A DNA stretch of 64,000 nt. Source: Streptomyces sp. NRRL S-31. Lineage in GTDB: Bacteria; Actinomycetota; Actinomycetes; Streptomycetales; Streptomycetaceae. How positions within the stretch are numbered: position 1 is the first letter of the stretch; each line of letters starts with the position of its first letter. Position numbers and translations under genes: made by a program. The notes under the pieces are model-generated. The model worked only from the letters and a program-made list of their open reading frames with translations, was not told where the DNA came from and did not search any database. This document shows positions 17,801 to 29,800 of the stretch, piece by piece. The stretch covers positions 1 through 64,000 of the forward strand of contig NZ_JOCB01000011.1 in NCBI RefSeq assembly GCF_000718775.1, read 5' to 3'.

Positions 17801-20800
17801 CAGGCCACCGCACTGCGCACGGTCGCCGAGTCCCGCCACCGGGCGTACCAGGACTTCGAGCGGCTGGTGGAAGGCCACGCCGAGCACACGGGGCCGGTGT
17901 CCCACGCCGCGACAGCCGACTGGACCGGGCGCCAGATCACCGCCCTGCGCGACGCCTACCTCGAGACCGTCCAGCAGGCCCGGGACACCGCCCTGCCCGT
18001 CCAGTTCCCGGCGGCGCATCCGCAGGCTGCCGCCGAGGACGACTGGCGTGTTCCGGCGTGGCAGGAAGCGCAGCGGGAGCTGCACCGCCATTACGCCGAC
18101 CTGCTGGCCCAGGACCGTACCGAGGACTCCGCCACCGACGCCGATGGCGAAACCGTGGCGGAGGAGGAGCGGGAGAGCGCCTTCGACGAGGCGTTCCGCC
18201 AGTGGGCGCGGGAGCAGGCCCCGGGGGTGTCCGAGGAGCGGCTGGCCGCGGTCCGGGAGCGGGTCAGGGAGAACCCCGACCGGTTCGCCGAGCCGACCGC
18301 CGACGACACGGCGGCGGACCGGCTGCGGGACGCCTTCGATCTGGGGGCGGCGCGTGAGCTGGCCGCGGTCCGCGGTCAGCAGGCGTTCGACACCGCGTAC
18401 CGGCAGTGGGGGCAGCGGTTGGCGGATGCGTGGCGGGGCCGGCTCGCCGACGGTACGCCGGCGCCGTTCGAGCTGGTCGCGGAGATGGCCGAGTCGGTGC
18501 GGGAACTGGCCGCCGGTGACTTCCGCGACCGGTGGGAGGGGATGCTCCAGGACACCCTGGTCTCCGGCACCGACCTGCGCACCCGTGGCGGGGAGGTGGT
18601 GCGGGAGTCGGCGCGGATGCTGCGCGGGCTGGTCTCCGGTCTGGAGGGGGAGTTCGACCGGTACGCGCTGCGCTTCGGCCAGCTCTCCCGGCTCGACGCG
18701 GTGTTCGAAGACCTCGCGGACGGAGCGTTCCGCGACCGGCTCGACCAGAGCGGCCGGGACCTGCTGACGGCCTTCGGCGCCGAGGACACCGAGGTGTCCG
18801 AGCCCGGCCGGACCCGGATCCTCGAAGAGACCCGGCAGACGCTGCGGGAGGCGTTCGACCGGGTCTTCCCCGGCGCGGAGTCCGTGGCGGGGCTGGCCAC
18901 CGGCGGCGTCCTGCCCCAGGCATGGCAGGACGAGGTCCGCACGGTCCTGGACGCGCTGCCCGGCAGGCTGGCCCTCCAGGCGGCCCGCGAGGCGGCCATC
19001 CTGCGTTCGCAGGACGCGGTCGCGGACGCCGTCGCCTCCTGGGCCGACTCCGCCACCGCCACCGGCCGGACCTTCCTCGACCGTTTCCCCGTCTCCTTCG
19101 GCCAGGTACGCCCCCAACTCCGGCGCACCCTGGACGTCTCGGTCGCCGCCGCCGTCAACGACCACTTCGAGCAGCTCTTCGGCCACGACGGTGTGACCAC
19201 CGACCCGGCCGACGTCCGGGCCGGGCTGGAGCGCTGGAACACCGCGTACGGCGAGCTGACCGGCCGGGACCGGCTGCACACCTGGCTCACCGTCCGGCAC
19301 GCCCGGGACGGCGTGTACGCAGCCGCCGCGCGCCTGTTCGACGAGCAACTCGAGCGCTGGCAGGCCACCCACGGCACGCAGGCGCTGACCGAGGCGGACA
19401 TCGCCCGCGCCCGGGCCGGCCTGGACGAGCGGCTCCTCGCCGCCTTCGACGCGCTGTTCACCGGCCGTCCGGTCGGCTCCGACGAACTCGCCGGCGCGGT
19501 ACGGCAGTGGGACGCCGTGCTCGCCCGGCAGGCCCGCACGCTGGCCGCGCACCTCGACTTCGAGTCCTGGACCGACGCCGCGCTGTACGACGCCGCGCGT
19601 TCCTTCGACACGCTGCGCCCGGATGACGACACCGCCCGGCAGCGGTGGGAGGAACACGCCGAGGACTTCCGCGCCGACTTCCTGGACGCGTACGAACTGC
19701 TGTGGGCGCCTGAGGCGCTGTCCACGTCCTGGGCCGCCCACGAGGCGGAGTACACCGACGCGTTCGGGGCGGGCCTGGAGGCCGCGCGCTTGCACGCCCA
19801 GCGCGGTGACGACAAGGGCAAGGCCCGGTCCGCCGGTGAGCGGCCGGCCGACTCGCTGCCGACGGAGTTGCGGGGGCTGGAGCACGGCGAGCTGGCCGCG
19901 CTGATCGGCAGGGCGGGGCAGCTGGTGCCGCCGAAGCTGACGATCAGTGGTGAGGCGGAGACGGAGGCGCTGCGTGAGGCGCACCGCCGGCGGGTGCTGG
20001 AGGTTGCCGCGGTCCTGCACACCCAGGACGAGCAGGCGGCCCGCGACCGGGCCAGGGAACTGGGCGCCGACCCGGCACCGACCGGTATCCGCGCGGGCGC
20101 CCGGCCCGTGGACATGACACGGCAGCAGGCCGGTTCCTCGTCCGCCGCCGGGCAGGGGTCGTACGGGCTGCGCATGCCGAGTTTCGGGGTCGGTGTCCAG
20201 CGGTCGGCCGATGTGCCGCAGGAGCAGCCGGACATCATGGCGGAGCTCTTCGGGGAGGACAGCCCCGCCGCACAGGAGGCCGAGGAGTGGGCGCCCGGGA
20301 CCGAGGCGGCGCCGATCGTGATCGAGGACGACGAGGAGACCGGGGGCGGAGCCGCCCAGGAGTGGCGTTCCACGAGCTGGAGTTCCCCCTCGCAGCCGCC
20401 GTCCACACGTCCTTTCTGGGGCGAGTGGCTGAGCCTGGACCAGCAGGACGAACTGTTCGCCCGGCTGCGGGACGAGAGCGCGAGGGCGCGGGAGATGACG
20501 TTCGGCGACGTCGCCGACACGGCGTTCGCCATCTCGGGCAAGGCGCTGGGGCAGCAGCAGGTGGAATGGCTGCACGCGGAGTACTGGCAGCAGCACCAGC
20601 CCTCGCGGCGCGGTGAGCACCACAAGTGGCGCGACTACGTCACCGGAGAGGCAGCGCACCACCTCGAGGCGGCGCGGGACTACTTCGCGACCCACGGCCA
20701 CTTGGAAGTGCCGGCCAGGGTGGATGGAGTGCACAACACCCTGGGCCGCTACATCGACTTGTTGCGTCGGGGGTCCTACCAGGCCCTGTCCCAGGAGATC

Positions 20801-23800
20801 GTGGACACCTGGAACGCCATGGGCATGCGCTGGAGCACGACCACCGCGCTGGAGGCCGCCCGGGCGTATCTGGCCGGCAGGGGTCTCACCGGAGCGCAGC
20901 TCGACGCGCCGCCACCGGCCGAACAGCTCCGGGCGGTGTCGGTGCCCGGTTGGCAGGCCACGTTCGACCTGGCCCACTGGGGCCGTGTGCTGCCCTACTT
21001 GTCCCGGATGGCCGAGGCCGAGCGGACCAGGGTCCGTGACGTCCTCGGTCCCGCCTGGGCCCAGAGCGTCCTGCCCGGGGAAGCGGCGCCCACCGAGGGG
21101 TGGACCCAGTTGTGGGGTGTGCCGGCCCGCGCCCTGCCCGCTTCCGTGGCCCGGGCGACCGCCCCCGTCCCGCAGGACGCGGTCACGCCCGAGGAACGCA
21201 GGCAGCTGTTCACGTATGTGCGGTCTCACGAGCGGGGGCGCAAGCGCAAGTTGACCTTCCTGGATGCGAACGTCTATGCCCAGAGGGTCTTGAACAGGAG
21301 CCTGAGCCTCGAGCTGATCACCCAGCTGAGTGCCGAGTACGCCGACCGCGCCGCTCGGCCGGCAGGCGCCGCGCCCCTCGGCCGGCGCGGCGCACGGATG
21401 TCACGGCAGTCCGCGCCCTCCACCCGGAACATGGCCGCACCGGAGGCGACCGCCTCGGGTTCCGGCGTGCCGGGGACGACGGAGAGCCAGGGCGCCCCTG
21501 CGCACAGCGAGCGGGAGACCGGCCCGGCGGACGCCGTGATCGACCTGACGACAGAGCCTGAGGCCGGGCGGACGGTGCCCGACGACGGCCTGCCGGACAC
21601 CGCAGGTCCGTCGCACGACACCCGCTCGCACGACGCTGACCGGGAGGTGCGGCCCGAAACGGACGCCGGGTTGGATGCCGGGCAGATGGACCTGGACCAG
21701 CTCGGTCTCGGTGATCCGGGTGTGGGATTGGATGCCGGGCAGATCGATTGGGGCCGGCTTGGTCTCGGTGAGCCGGACGCCGGGGTGGATGCCGGGCAGA
21801 TCGATTGGGGTCAGTTCGGTCTCGGTGAGCCGGGTGCGGGATTGGATGCCGGGCAGATGGACCTGGACCAGCTCGGTCTCGGTCTGCCGGACGCCGCTGG
21901 AGTCGATCTGGAAGCCGCGCTGGCGGCGCTGGACAGTCTGCTGCCCGATACCTCGCAGTACACGGACATGCTCGCCGGTGATCCCTGGTGGTCGTGGCTC
22001 GACGGGAACACCGTCGGCCCGGCACCGGACGCGCAGTTCCTCCCGGACGCCGGTGCGGACGACACCACGCGGGTGACGTCGGAAGCCGGGCCGTCGTCCG
22101 CGAGCAGGGCCGAGGTTTCCGATCGTGAGGCCCAGGCCTCCGACTGGAGGTCCCGTCCATGGGGTCTTTCCTTTGAGCCCCGGTCCGACGCACAGTTCGA
22201 CGACGGGCTGAGCGACGCCGAACGCACCGACTTCTTCGACACGGTGCGCAGGCGGGAGAGCCGGAGCGAGCAGGCCCTGACCTATGGCGAAGTCGCCGCC
22301 TTGGCGGCAGAGCTGCTGAGAAACCTGCATACCGCCCCCGGCTTCGACGTGGTGGATCAGTGGGGTCGGCTGTACGCACACCGGCAGTTCGAGGCGGACT
22401 GGCGGCTCACCGCGGCGGCGGACTACTTCCGGCGGCACGGGCACCTGAACGTCCTGACCACCGGGGACGACGCGGACGCGAAGCTGGGCCGATCCCTCGC
22501 CAACATGCGCAACCGCCGCCATGCCCAGGTTCAGCGGGTCGTCGATCTGCTGGACTCTTTCGGCATGTTCTGGTCCGCCCGCGACGCCGAGGAAGCCGCG
22601 AAGGCATACCGGCGGGCCAAGGGGGACTCCCTCGTGGTGCCGCCGCCGGCGGACGAGATCCGCGCGGTGCGCACCCCGGGGCAGAAGTCGACCTTCGACC
22701 TCGACGCGTGGATCAGGCTGTTCCACCAGCGTCCCGCCATCTGGCAGGACGACCAGGCCGTCCTGCGCGGTTTCGGCGAAGACTGGGGCCGCCTGCTCCT
22801 GGCGGAGCGCCACAGACAGCGCGACCTCCGGCACGCCCGGCCCGCCGAGGCCGCCGCCGAGCCCCCGCGTGCGGTGAGGACGGGACCCGTTCAGGAGGCG
22901 TCGGGCCGCAAGGAGTCGCGGTTGCGGCGGGAGTTCGGTCAGGACAGGTTCGAAGCTCTCGCCCGACAGGCGTCCGGGCTGCTCCAGCCCGCCGTGCTCG
23001 CGGCCGGGGACCCGGCGAGCGCTCAGCTGCTGGAGACGCAGCGGCACGGCCTGCTGAGCATCGTCGAGACGCTCGGACGGACCAACAGCGTCGCGCAGGC
23101 CGTGGCACTGGCCGACGAGCTGACGGCGCGGACGCCCGGCATCTGGTCGCCGGTGCAGATGCTGGGCTCCGGTGCCTTCGGCAGCGCGCGCACGGCGGAC
23201 GGTGAAGCCCCCGAGGTGGTCGGCGAACTACGACGCGGTCTCGGGTCCGGCTTCGACCTGCGCCGCGGCTCCGGCCTCGCCGGCGACCCGGACGCAGCCG
23301 CGGTCGCGCGCATCCTCGGACCTGACGTCTACGGGCAGCGGCAGGCACCTCAGGCGCCCGGGTTCCTGCGCGGCTACGACTTCTCCCAGCTGAAGGCGGC
23401 GCAGCGCGCGGCGTTCTTCGCGGCCGTGGACATGACCCGTCCGGCCCCGAGCGCGGACGAGCTGCGGCCCTCCGCGCTGCCCCGGCAGCCCCGGACCGTG
23501 GTCGAGTCGCGCAGCCGGTCGATGAGCCGTGGCAGCATGCCCGTGCTGCCGAAGGCCGCGAGGATCGCCAAGCTCGCGCACGCCATCTGGCTCGGCGGGC
23601 CGCTGCGGGACGCGGGGGCCACGAACGGCTTCCGCTGGAACCTGGAGAGACTGGCGGCCGCGCAGCCGGAGTTCACCGTCATCCTGTGGACCGACGTCAC
23701 ACGCGCCGAGTTCGCCGCCGCCGAGGCCGCGGCGAAGACATCGGCCGACGCGACGCACGCGAACCGCCGGACGGCCGACGTGCTGGACATGCTCCAGTGG

Positions 23801-26800
23801 GCACGCGCGGCAGGGGTGAGACTGGTCAACGTCGACGAGATCTTCTCCGCGACCTCTCCCATGGTGCTGGAGGGCATCTACCGGGCGGAGATCGCGCGGG
23901 CGATGGGCGTGGCGTACGCGGCCGCCAGCGACGTCCTCCGCCTGGAGATCCTGAGGCGGTTCGGCGGTGTGGCCAACGACCTGGACAACGCGGTCGCCGG
24001 CGACCTGACCGGCGAACTGCGGCGGGTCGTCGACTCCCCGCAGGGCTTCGGCATCGCGCGCCACGCAGGCCGGCCGTGGAACGCGACCCTGATCGCGCCC
24101 GCCGGGCACGCCCTCCTGGACCCCTACCTGGACGTGATCCGCGGCAACTACACGCGGACACCGGCCGAGAACATGCTGCGGTCCATGCAGTTGCAGAACG
24201 GTGACGTGCTCCCGGACGACCGCTCCGCGCGACGCCCGCTCGCCCCCGACGTGCTGTCCCACTCGCGGCAGACGATGCGGGACGAGGTGCTGATGCGCAG
24301 CGGCCCCAGCCCCTCGGTCTGGCGCACGCTGGCCCGCCGAGCCGGCCTGTCGGACATGCTGGACGAGCTGGTCACCGTCTCGCCCGAGGTGTTCGCGCTC
24401 TCGTCGGCACAGTCCTGGCTCCCGCCGCAGCCCGGTCAGGGCACGACGGCCGCCACGGACACCGCACCGGCGTACGACCTGGCGGAGGATCTCCGGGTCG
24501 CGCGCGCCGCGGTGGTCACCCTCGTCCAGGGCCTGCACCGCCAGCCCGGCAACCTCAACCTGGCCCAGGTCGCGCCGATGATCAACGGCCGGCCCCGTCC
24601 CGACGACCTGTGGGACGCCGTCGTCGGATTCCTCGCAGACCACCCCGAGCTCCGCGACCGCGTACGCTCCGTCACCCTCAGCACACTCGGCGGCAGCCCG
24701 CTGAAGCCGGTCCACACGGTAGTCCTGCCCCCGTGGTCCCGGCGACCGTTGCAGACCATGCCCGCCGCGCCCCGCGACGGTCTGGGCAACCACGTGTTGC
24801 CGGCCCGGCTGCTCGACCCGGCCGAGGCCGGTCCCGACCTGCTCGGGACCGAGGGCACGGGACGACAGGACGGCGCCACGCTGTCGGGCGGCGCCCCGTC
24901 GCGCCGTACACTTCCGGACGCCACGCCGGGGGCGGGACCGTCGAGGCCGCGGAGCGCGCGGACGGAGCCCTACGACACGTCGTCGCGCGGGTGGTCCCTG
25001 CCGCGTGCCGGCGAGCGGCAGCCGGGCACCGACGACGCCGTGATGGAGGAGTTGTTCGGCCGTACCCCGGCGCCGGAACAGCACAACGCCCAGCCGGGCA
25101 GCTCAGCCACGGAAGCCATCGACGTGGACGCCTTCGAGGAGGTGCGTGCGCCCGTACAGCTGGGGGAGCGGGGGGCGGTCTCGTGGAACTCCGCGGCGAC
25201 ACCGCAGCCGTTCGTCCGTCCCCTGTGGACGCAGTGGCCGACACAGGCGGAGCGCGACGGGCTCTTCGAGCACCTGCGCGGGCTGCCCTCCCGGGAGCAG
25301 CGGAAACTGACCTTCCAGGGGGTGGCCGACCTGTTGCTGGACCGTACCGGACGGCAGCTGGACGCGGTCCAGATGGAACGGCTGCACTGGGAATACCACC
25401 AGCAACCGCCTGCTCCTCGCTCTGCGCGCTCCAGGGCGGGCCAGGTGCCCCAGTTGTTGGATCATCGCTTGCAGGCAGCCCAAAGGCATTTCGAGCGGTT
25501 CGGGCACCTGGAGCCTCGCCTCAAGGGTGAGTTCCAGGCGTTGCATCATTACGTGATCGGCTTGCGGGCTATGGAGTATGCCAATCTCGCCCCGGAGTTC
25601 GTCCGCAGGTGGGAGGCGGTCGGCATGCGCTGGGCGACCACGGCGGCGATGCGGGCCGCACAGGAGTACCTGCGGGGCCGGGTGCCCGCAGAGGCGCCGC
25701 CGGACGAGGAGATCCGGGCGATCACGGTGCCGGGTTGGCAGGCCACCTTCGACCTCGCCCACTGGGCCAGCACCCTGACCCACGTCCAGATCAGCAACCT
25801 GCCCCTTGCGCATCGTCGGCTCATTTACGACACACTGGGGCCAGCCTGGGCGGTCACTCTCGTGCACGGGCCTGATGATGTCCTCCGGTTGCAGGCGGCA
25901 CGGTCGTTCTTCGACCGGGAGGGTCACCTCGAAGTCCCGCGGAGTACCGTCGAGAACGTCGGAGAGCCGCCGCAGCCCGTTCTGCTCGGCAACCGTGTCA
26001 ACCTCATGCGCTCCGAGGGCTTCGGTAAAATCTCGCAGGACGTCGCGGATGCCTGGAACGCGGTCGGCATGCGATGGTCGACTCAGGACGCCTTGGCGGC
26101 CGCGCGCGTGTACCTCAACGGCAGGGTGCCCACCGAAGCGCCGCCGGACGAGGAGATCCAGGCGATCGAGGTGCCCGGCTGGGAGGCCGCCTTCGACCTG
26201 GCCCACTGGGGCCGGGTACTGCGCCATGCGTCCTATCTGACCTTCGACCGACAGCGGGACATCCGCGAGGTGCTCGGCGAGGCGTGGGCCGTCCGGATCC
26301 TTCCGCCCCGGTGGACCGAGGATGACGGCGCGTCCGCGCAGGGCGCAACCGCCCACCGCACCGAGAGCGGTGCGGCCCACCAGGCCGGGCCGTCTTCCGC
26401 GTCGCGGCCGGAGGGCAACGACCCCATGACGCGCCCCGACTGGTGGGCACGGTCGTGGGCCGTGCCGGGTGCGACTGAGCCCGCGGCCCCCCCGAACGGA
26501 CAGCCGCTGTCGGCCACCGTGGTGGAGGAGTTGATCCGCGCCGTGCGCCGAGTGGAGGTCGGCCGGCGGCGTCCGATCACGTGGCTGGAGGTCGCGGGTT
26601 TCGTACGCCGGTCCGCCGGTGTCGATCCGTCCGTCGACTTCCTCGACTGGCTGAACGCGGAGTACCTGCGTCGCTATCCGACACGGCCGAGCCGTATGTC
26701 GACAGCGATGCCGGGGATCGGGTCGGCATCTCAGGCCAGAGTGAACGCGGACTTCACCACGGACTGGAGGCTCGGCCCCGCGCGGGAGTTCTTCACCGCC

Positions 26801-29800
26801 CACGGTCACCTGGAGCCGCCTGCCAACTTCTCGATCCGTGATGCGTCGGGGAACCAGCACAACCTCACGTCGCTGCTCAATCTCGTCCGGCAGCAACGCA
26901 CCGCGCTGCCGCAGGAAGCGGTCGACGCGTGGGAGGCCATCGGCATGCGCTGGCTGACCAAGCACGCGGCGGCGGCGGCGACCGCCTACCTGAACCGGCA
27001 CCCCGGTGAGACGGTGCCGTCAGTGTCCGACATCAGGGCGGTGCCCATCGACGGGCACGTGGTCGCTTTCGATCTCGCCGCGTGGTCCACGGCGTTCGGG
27101 TACAAGGCGCGCGTGGACAAGAGCGAACGCGAATTCGTTGTCAAGGCTTTCGGCCAAGCCTGGGCCGACCAGATCTTCGCCGACCGCGAACGCCGACTTC
27201 GGGAGCAACGTGCCAAGGCGCGCGCGTCGGCGCAGACCGACGCGCCGCCGTCCGCCGGGACGACGGGGGAGCAGAGCGGACCGGCCGGAGCGTCCACGCC
27301 CGGTGCGGAGCCCACGGCACCCATCACGGCCCCCGGTGAGGAGACGGGGCAGTCCGGTGGGACAGGGACCTCGGAGGGCGTCCGGCAGCCCGGAGCGATC
27401 GAACCCGACCTGAGCACGATGGAGCAGGACGCCGGGTTCGGTGAGTCGGATGTTCCGCTGGATCAGGCGGACGACTTCTCCTGGCTGGCCGATCTCGGGC
27501 AGCCGGGTGCCGGGTTCGGTGAGTCGGATGTTCCGCTGGATCAGGCGGACGACTTCTCGTGGCTGGCCGGTCTGGAGCAGCCGGGTGCCGGGTTCGACGG
27601 GTTGGGTGTTCCGCCGGGTCAGGCGGACGACTTCTCGTGGCTGGCCGGTCTGGAGCAGGCGGACCCCGGCGGGTGGACAGGCCAGGGCCTGGTGGACATG
27701 CCGCCGTACCAGGGCATCCAGGGGCTGCCCCTGGAGCAGCCCGCCCCCTTCGACGCGAACCACGGCGGGTTCGACTTCGCTGCCGACCTCATGGGCCTCG
27801 CGGCCCCGGCCCGGGACGACGCCCGTCAGGCGAACGCCCTGCCGGACGTGGACATGCGGCCGGCGCCCCTCCAGCCGGGGCCCGGCACTGTCGCCCCCGG
27901 CACCGCGGACGCCGGTGGGTCGGCCCAGGACGCGCCGCGGACGCAGCCCGGGACCGCCGTCGAGACGGTGGCGGACATGGATTCGCGGCTGATCCGGGAG
28001 TTCGGCGAGCCCCGGTTCCTGGAGCTGCTGAACGACGCGTCCGGGATGCTCGACCCGGTCGTGCTGGCGGGCACGGATCCCGAGACCGAACGGCTGCGTG
28101 AGGCGCAGTACCGGGCGATGCTGCGGATCGCGGAGACGTACGGCAGGACGGGGAGCTACACCCGGGCCGTCGCCCTGGCGGACGAGCTGGCCGTGGAGAC
28201 GCCCGGTATCCGGGTGTCCGGGCAGCCGGGGCCCGGCACTGTCGCCCCCGGCACCGCGGACGCCGGTGGGTCGGCCCAGGACGCGCCGCGGACGCCGCCC
28301 GGGACCACCGCCGAGACGGTGGCGGACATGGAGTCGCGGCTGATCGGGGAGTTCGGCGAGGACCGGTTCCGGGCGCTGGTGACCGACGCTTCCGGGATGC
28401 TCGCCCCTGCCGTGCTGACGGGCACGGATCCCGAGACCGTACGGCTGCTTGAGGCGCAGCGCCGGGCGACGCTGCGGATCGCGGAGGAGTACGGCAGGAC
28501 GGGGAACTACCCCTGGGCCCTTGTCCAGGCGGACATGCTGGCCGTGGAGACGCCCGGTATCCGGGCCTCCGGGCCGGTGGGGCCGGGCGGCTCCGACTCC
28601 GCCGCGACGGCCGTTCCGGCACGTGCCGCCCAACTGCCGTCACGTACCCGGCAGCTCATCGAGGACGTGGCCGCCGACGCGGTGCGTGGCCTTCCCGCCA
28701 CGGCGATCGGGCCCGACGCCCTGACCGCCTTCCTGACCAGGACTGCCATGCGCTCCTGGCACGAGGACTGGCCCGCCGCGGAGCTCGCCCGGATGGCGGC
28801 GGTCGACCGGCAGTGGACGGAAGGCGCGCACGCCCGCCTGGTCGACGCGCTGACGCACCCCGGCCACCTGCACGTGCTCAGGGCGATCGTGGCCAATCCC
28901 ACTCTCGGGGCGCTGCTCCGCGTGCGGCCGCAACACCTGGACACGTTCTCCGAGTCCGGCAGGCTGCTGTCGGGCCTCGGTGAGCTGCCCGCCGCGACCC
29001 TGGATCTCTATGTGCGCACCCCGCGGTTCCTGGACGACCTGCTGGCCGCCGACGCGAACGGGCGGCGGGAACTGCTGGAGGAGATCGAGCGGCGCCCTTC
29101 CAGCAACTTCGTGCTGCTCTCCGCCGCCGGTCTGGCCACCTGGCTCCAGGGCAAGGCCGCCCACACCATCGCCCTCTCCGCCCGGGGCCCCGTGGCGGCG
29201 ACCGTCGCGAGCCTCCCGCAGCTCGCCGAGGCGGTGCGGACCGGCTCCGCGGACAGCGCGCGGGCGTTCGCCCACGAATGGACGCTGTCGCGCGCCCTGC
29301 ACATCAACGCGCAGGCCCGCGTCCCCGTCCCGGTCGACTACGCCGCCCTCCTCGGCAACCGCGCGCTGCGTACCGCCCTCCAGCTCCACGCCGACCAGAC
29401 GCTCCTGCTGGTCAGGGCGCCGCGACTGCTGTCGGCGGTCGCGCGGGACACCGGTCTGCTGGACGTCCTCGCACGCGCGCCGCGGCTGGTCGACGTCCTC
29501 ACCGACCTCCCCGCGTTCGCCGACCGTCTGGCGGCGGACGCCCGGCTGCTCACCCAGGCGGTGGACAACGCGGCCGTCGCAGCCCGGCTGTCCCACGACC
29601 CGGCGCACTTCGACGGCGTACCGGACGACGGCCTGCGCGACGCCCTGCGGGACGCGACGGAGCCCGAGCACGCCGTTCCCACGGTCGGCGCCGACGGCGG
29701 GCCGCTGGCGGAACTCCGGGCCGCCCTCCCCGGCCTGGACGCCGTGCTGACCGCCGAGCCCGAGCTGTCGGCGGTCCTGCAAGAGGACGACGCCCTGGTG

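Noticed and set aside
14138..21229. 2363-codon open frame on the - strand
   Set aside because: Antisense to the SecA-like domain, whose motifs are unambiguous on the + strand.
21668..27664. Tandem repeats considered as CRISPR arrays
   Set aside because: Units are contiguous, in frame, multiples of three and without variable spacers; they encode protein repeats.
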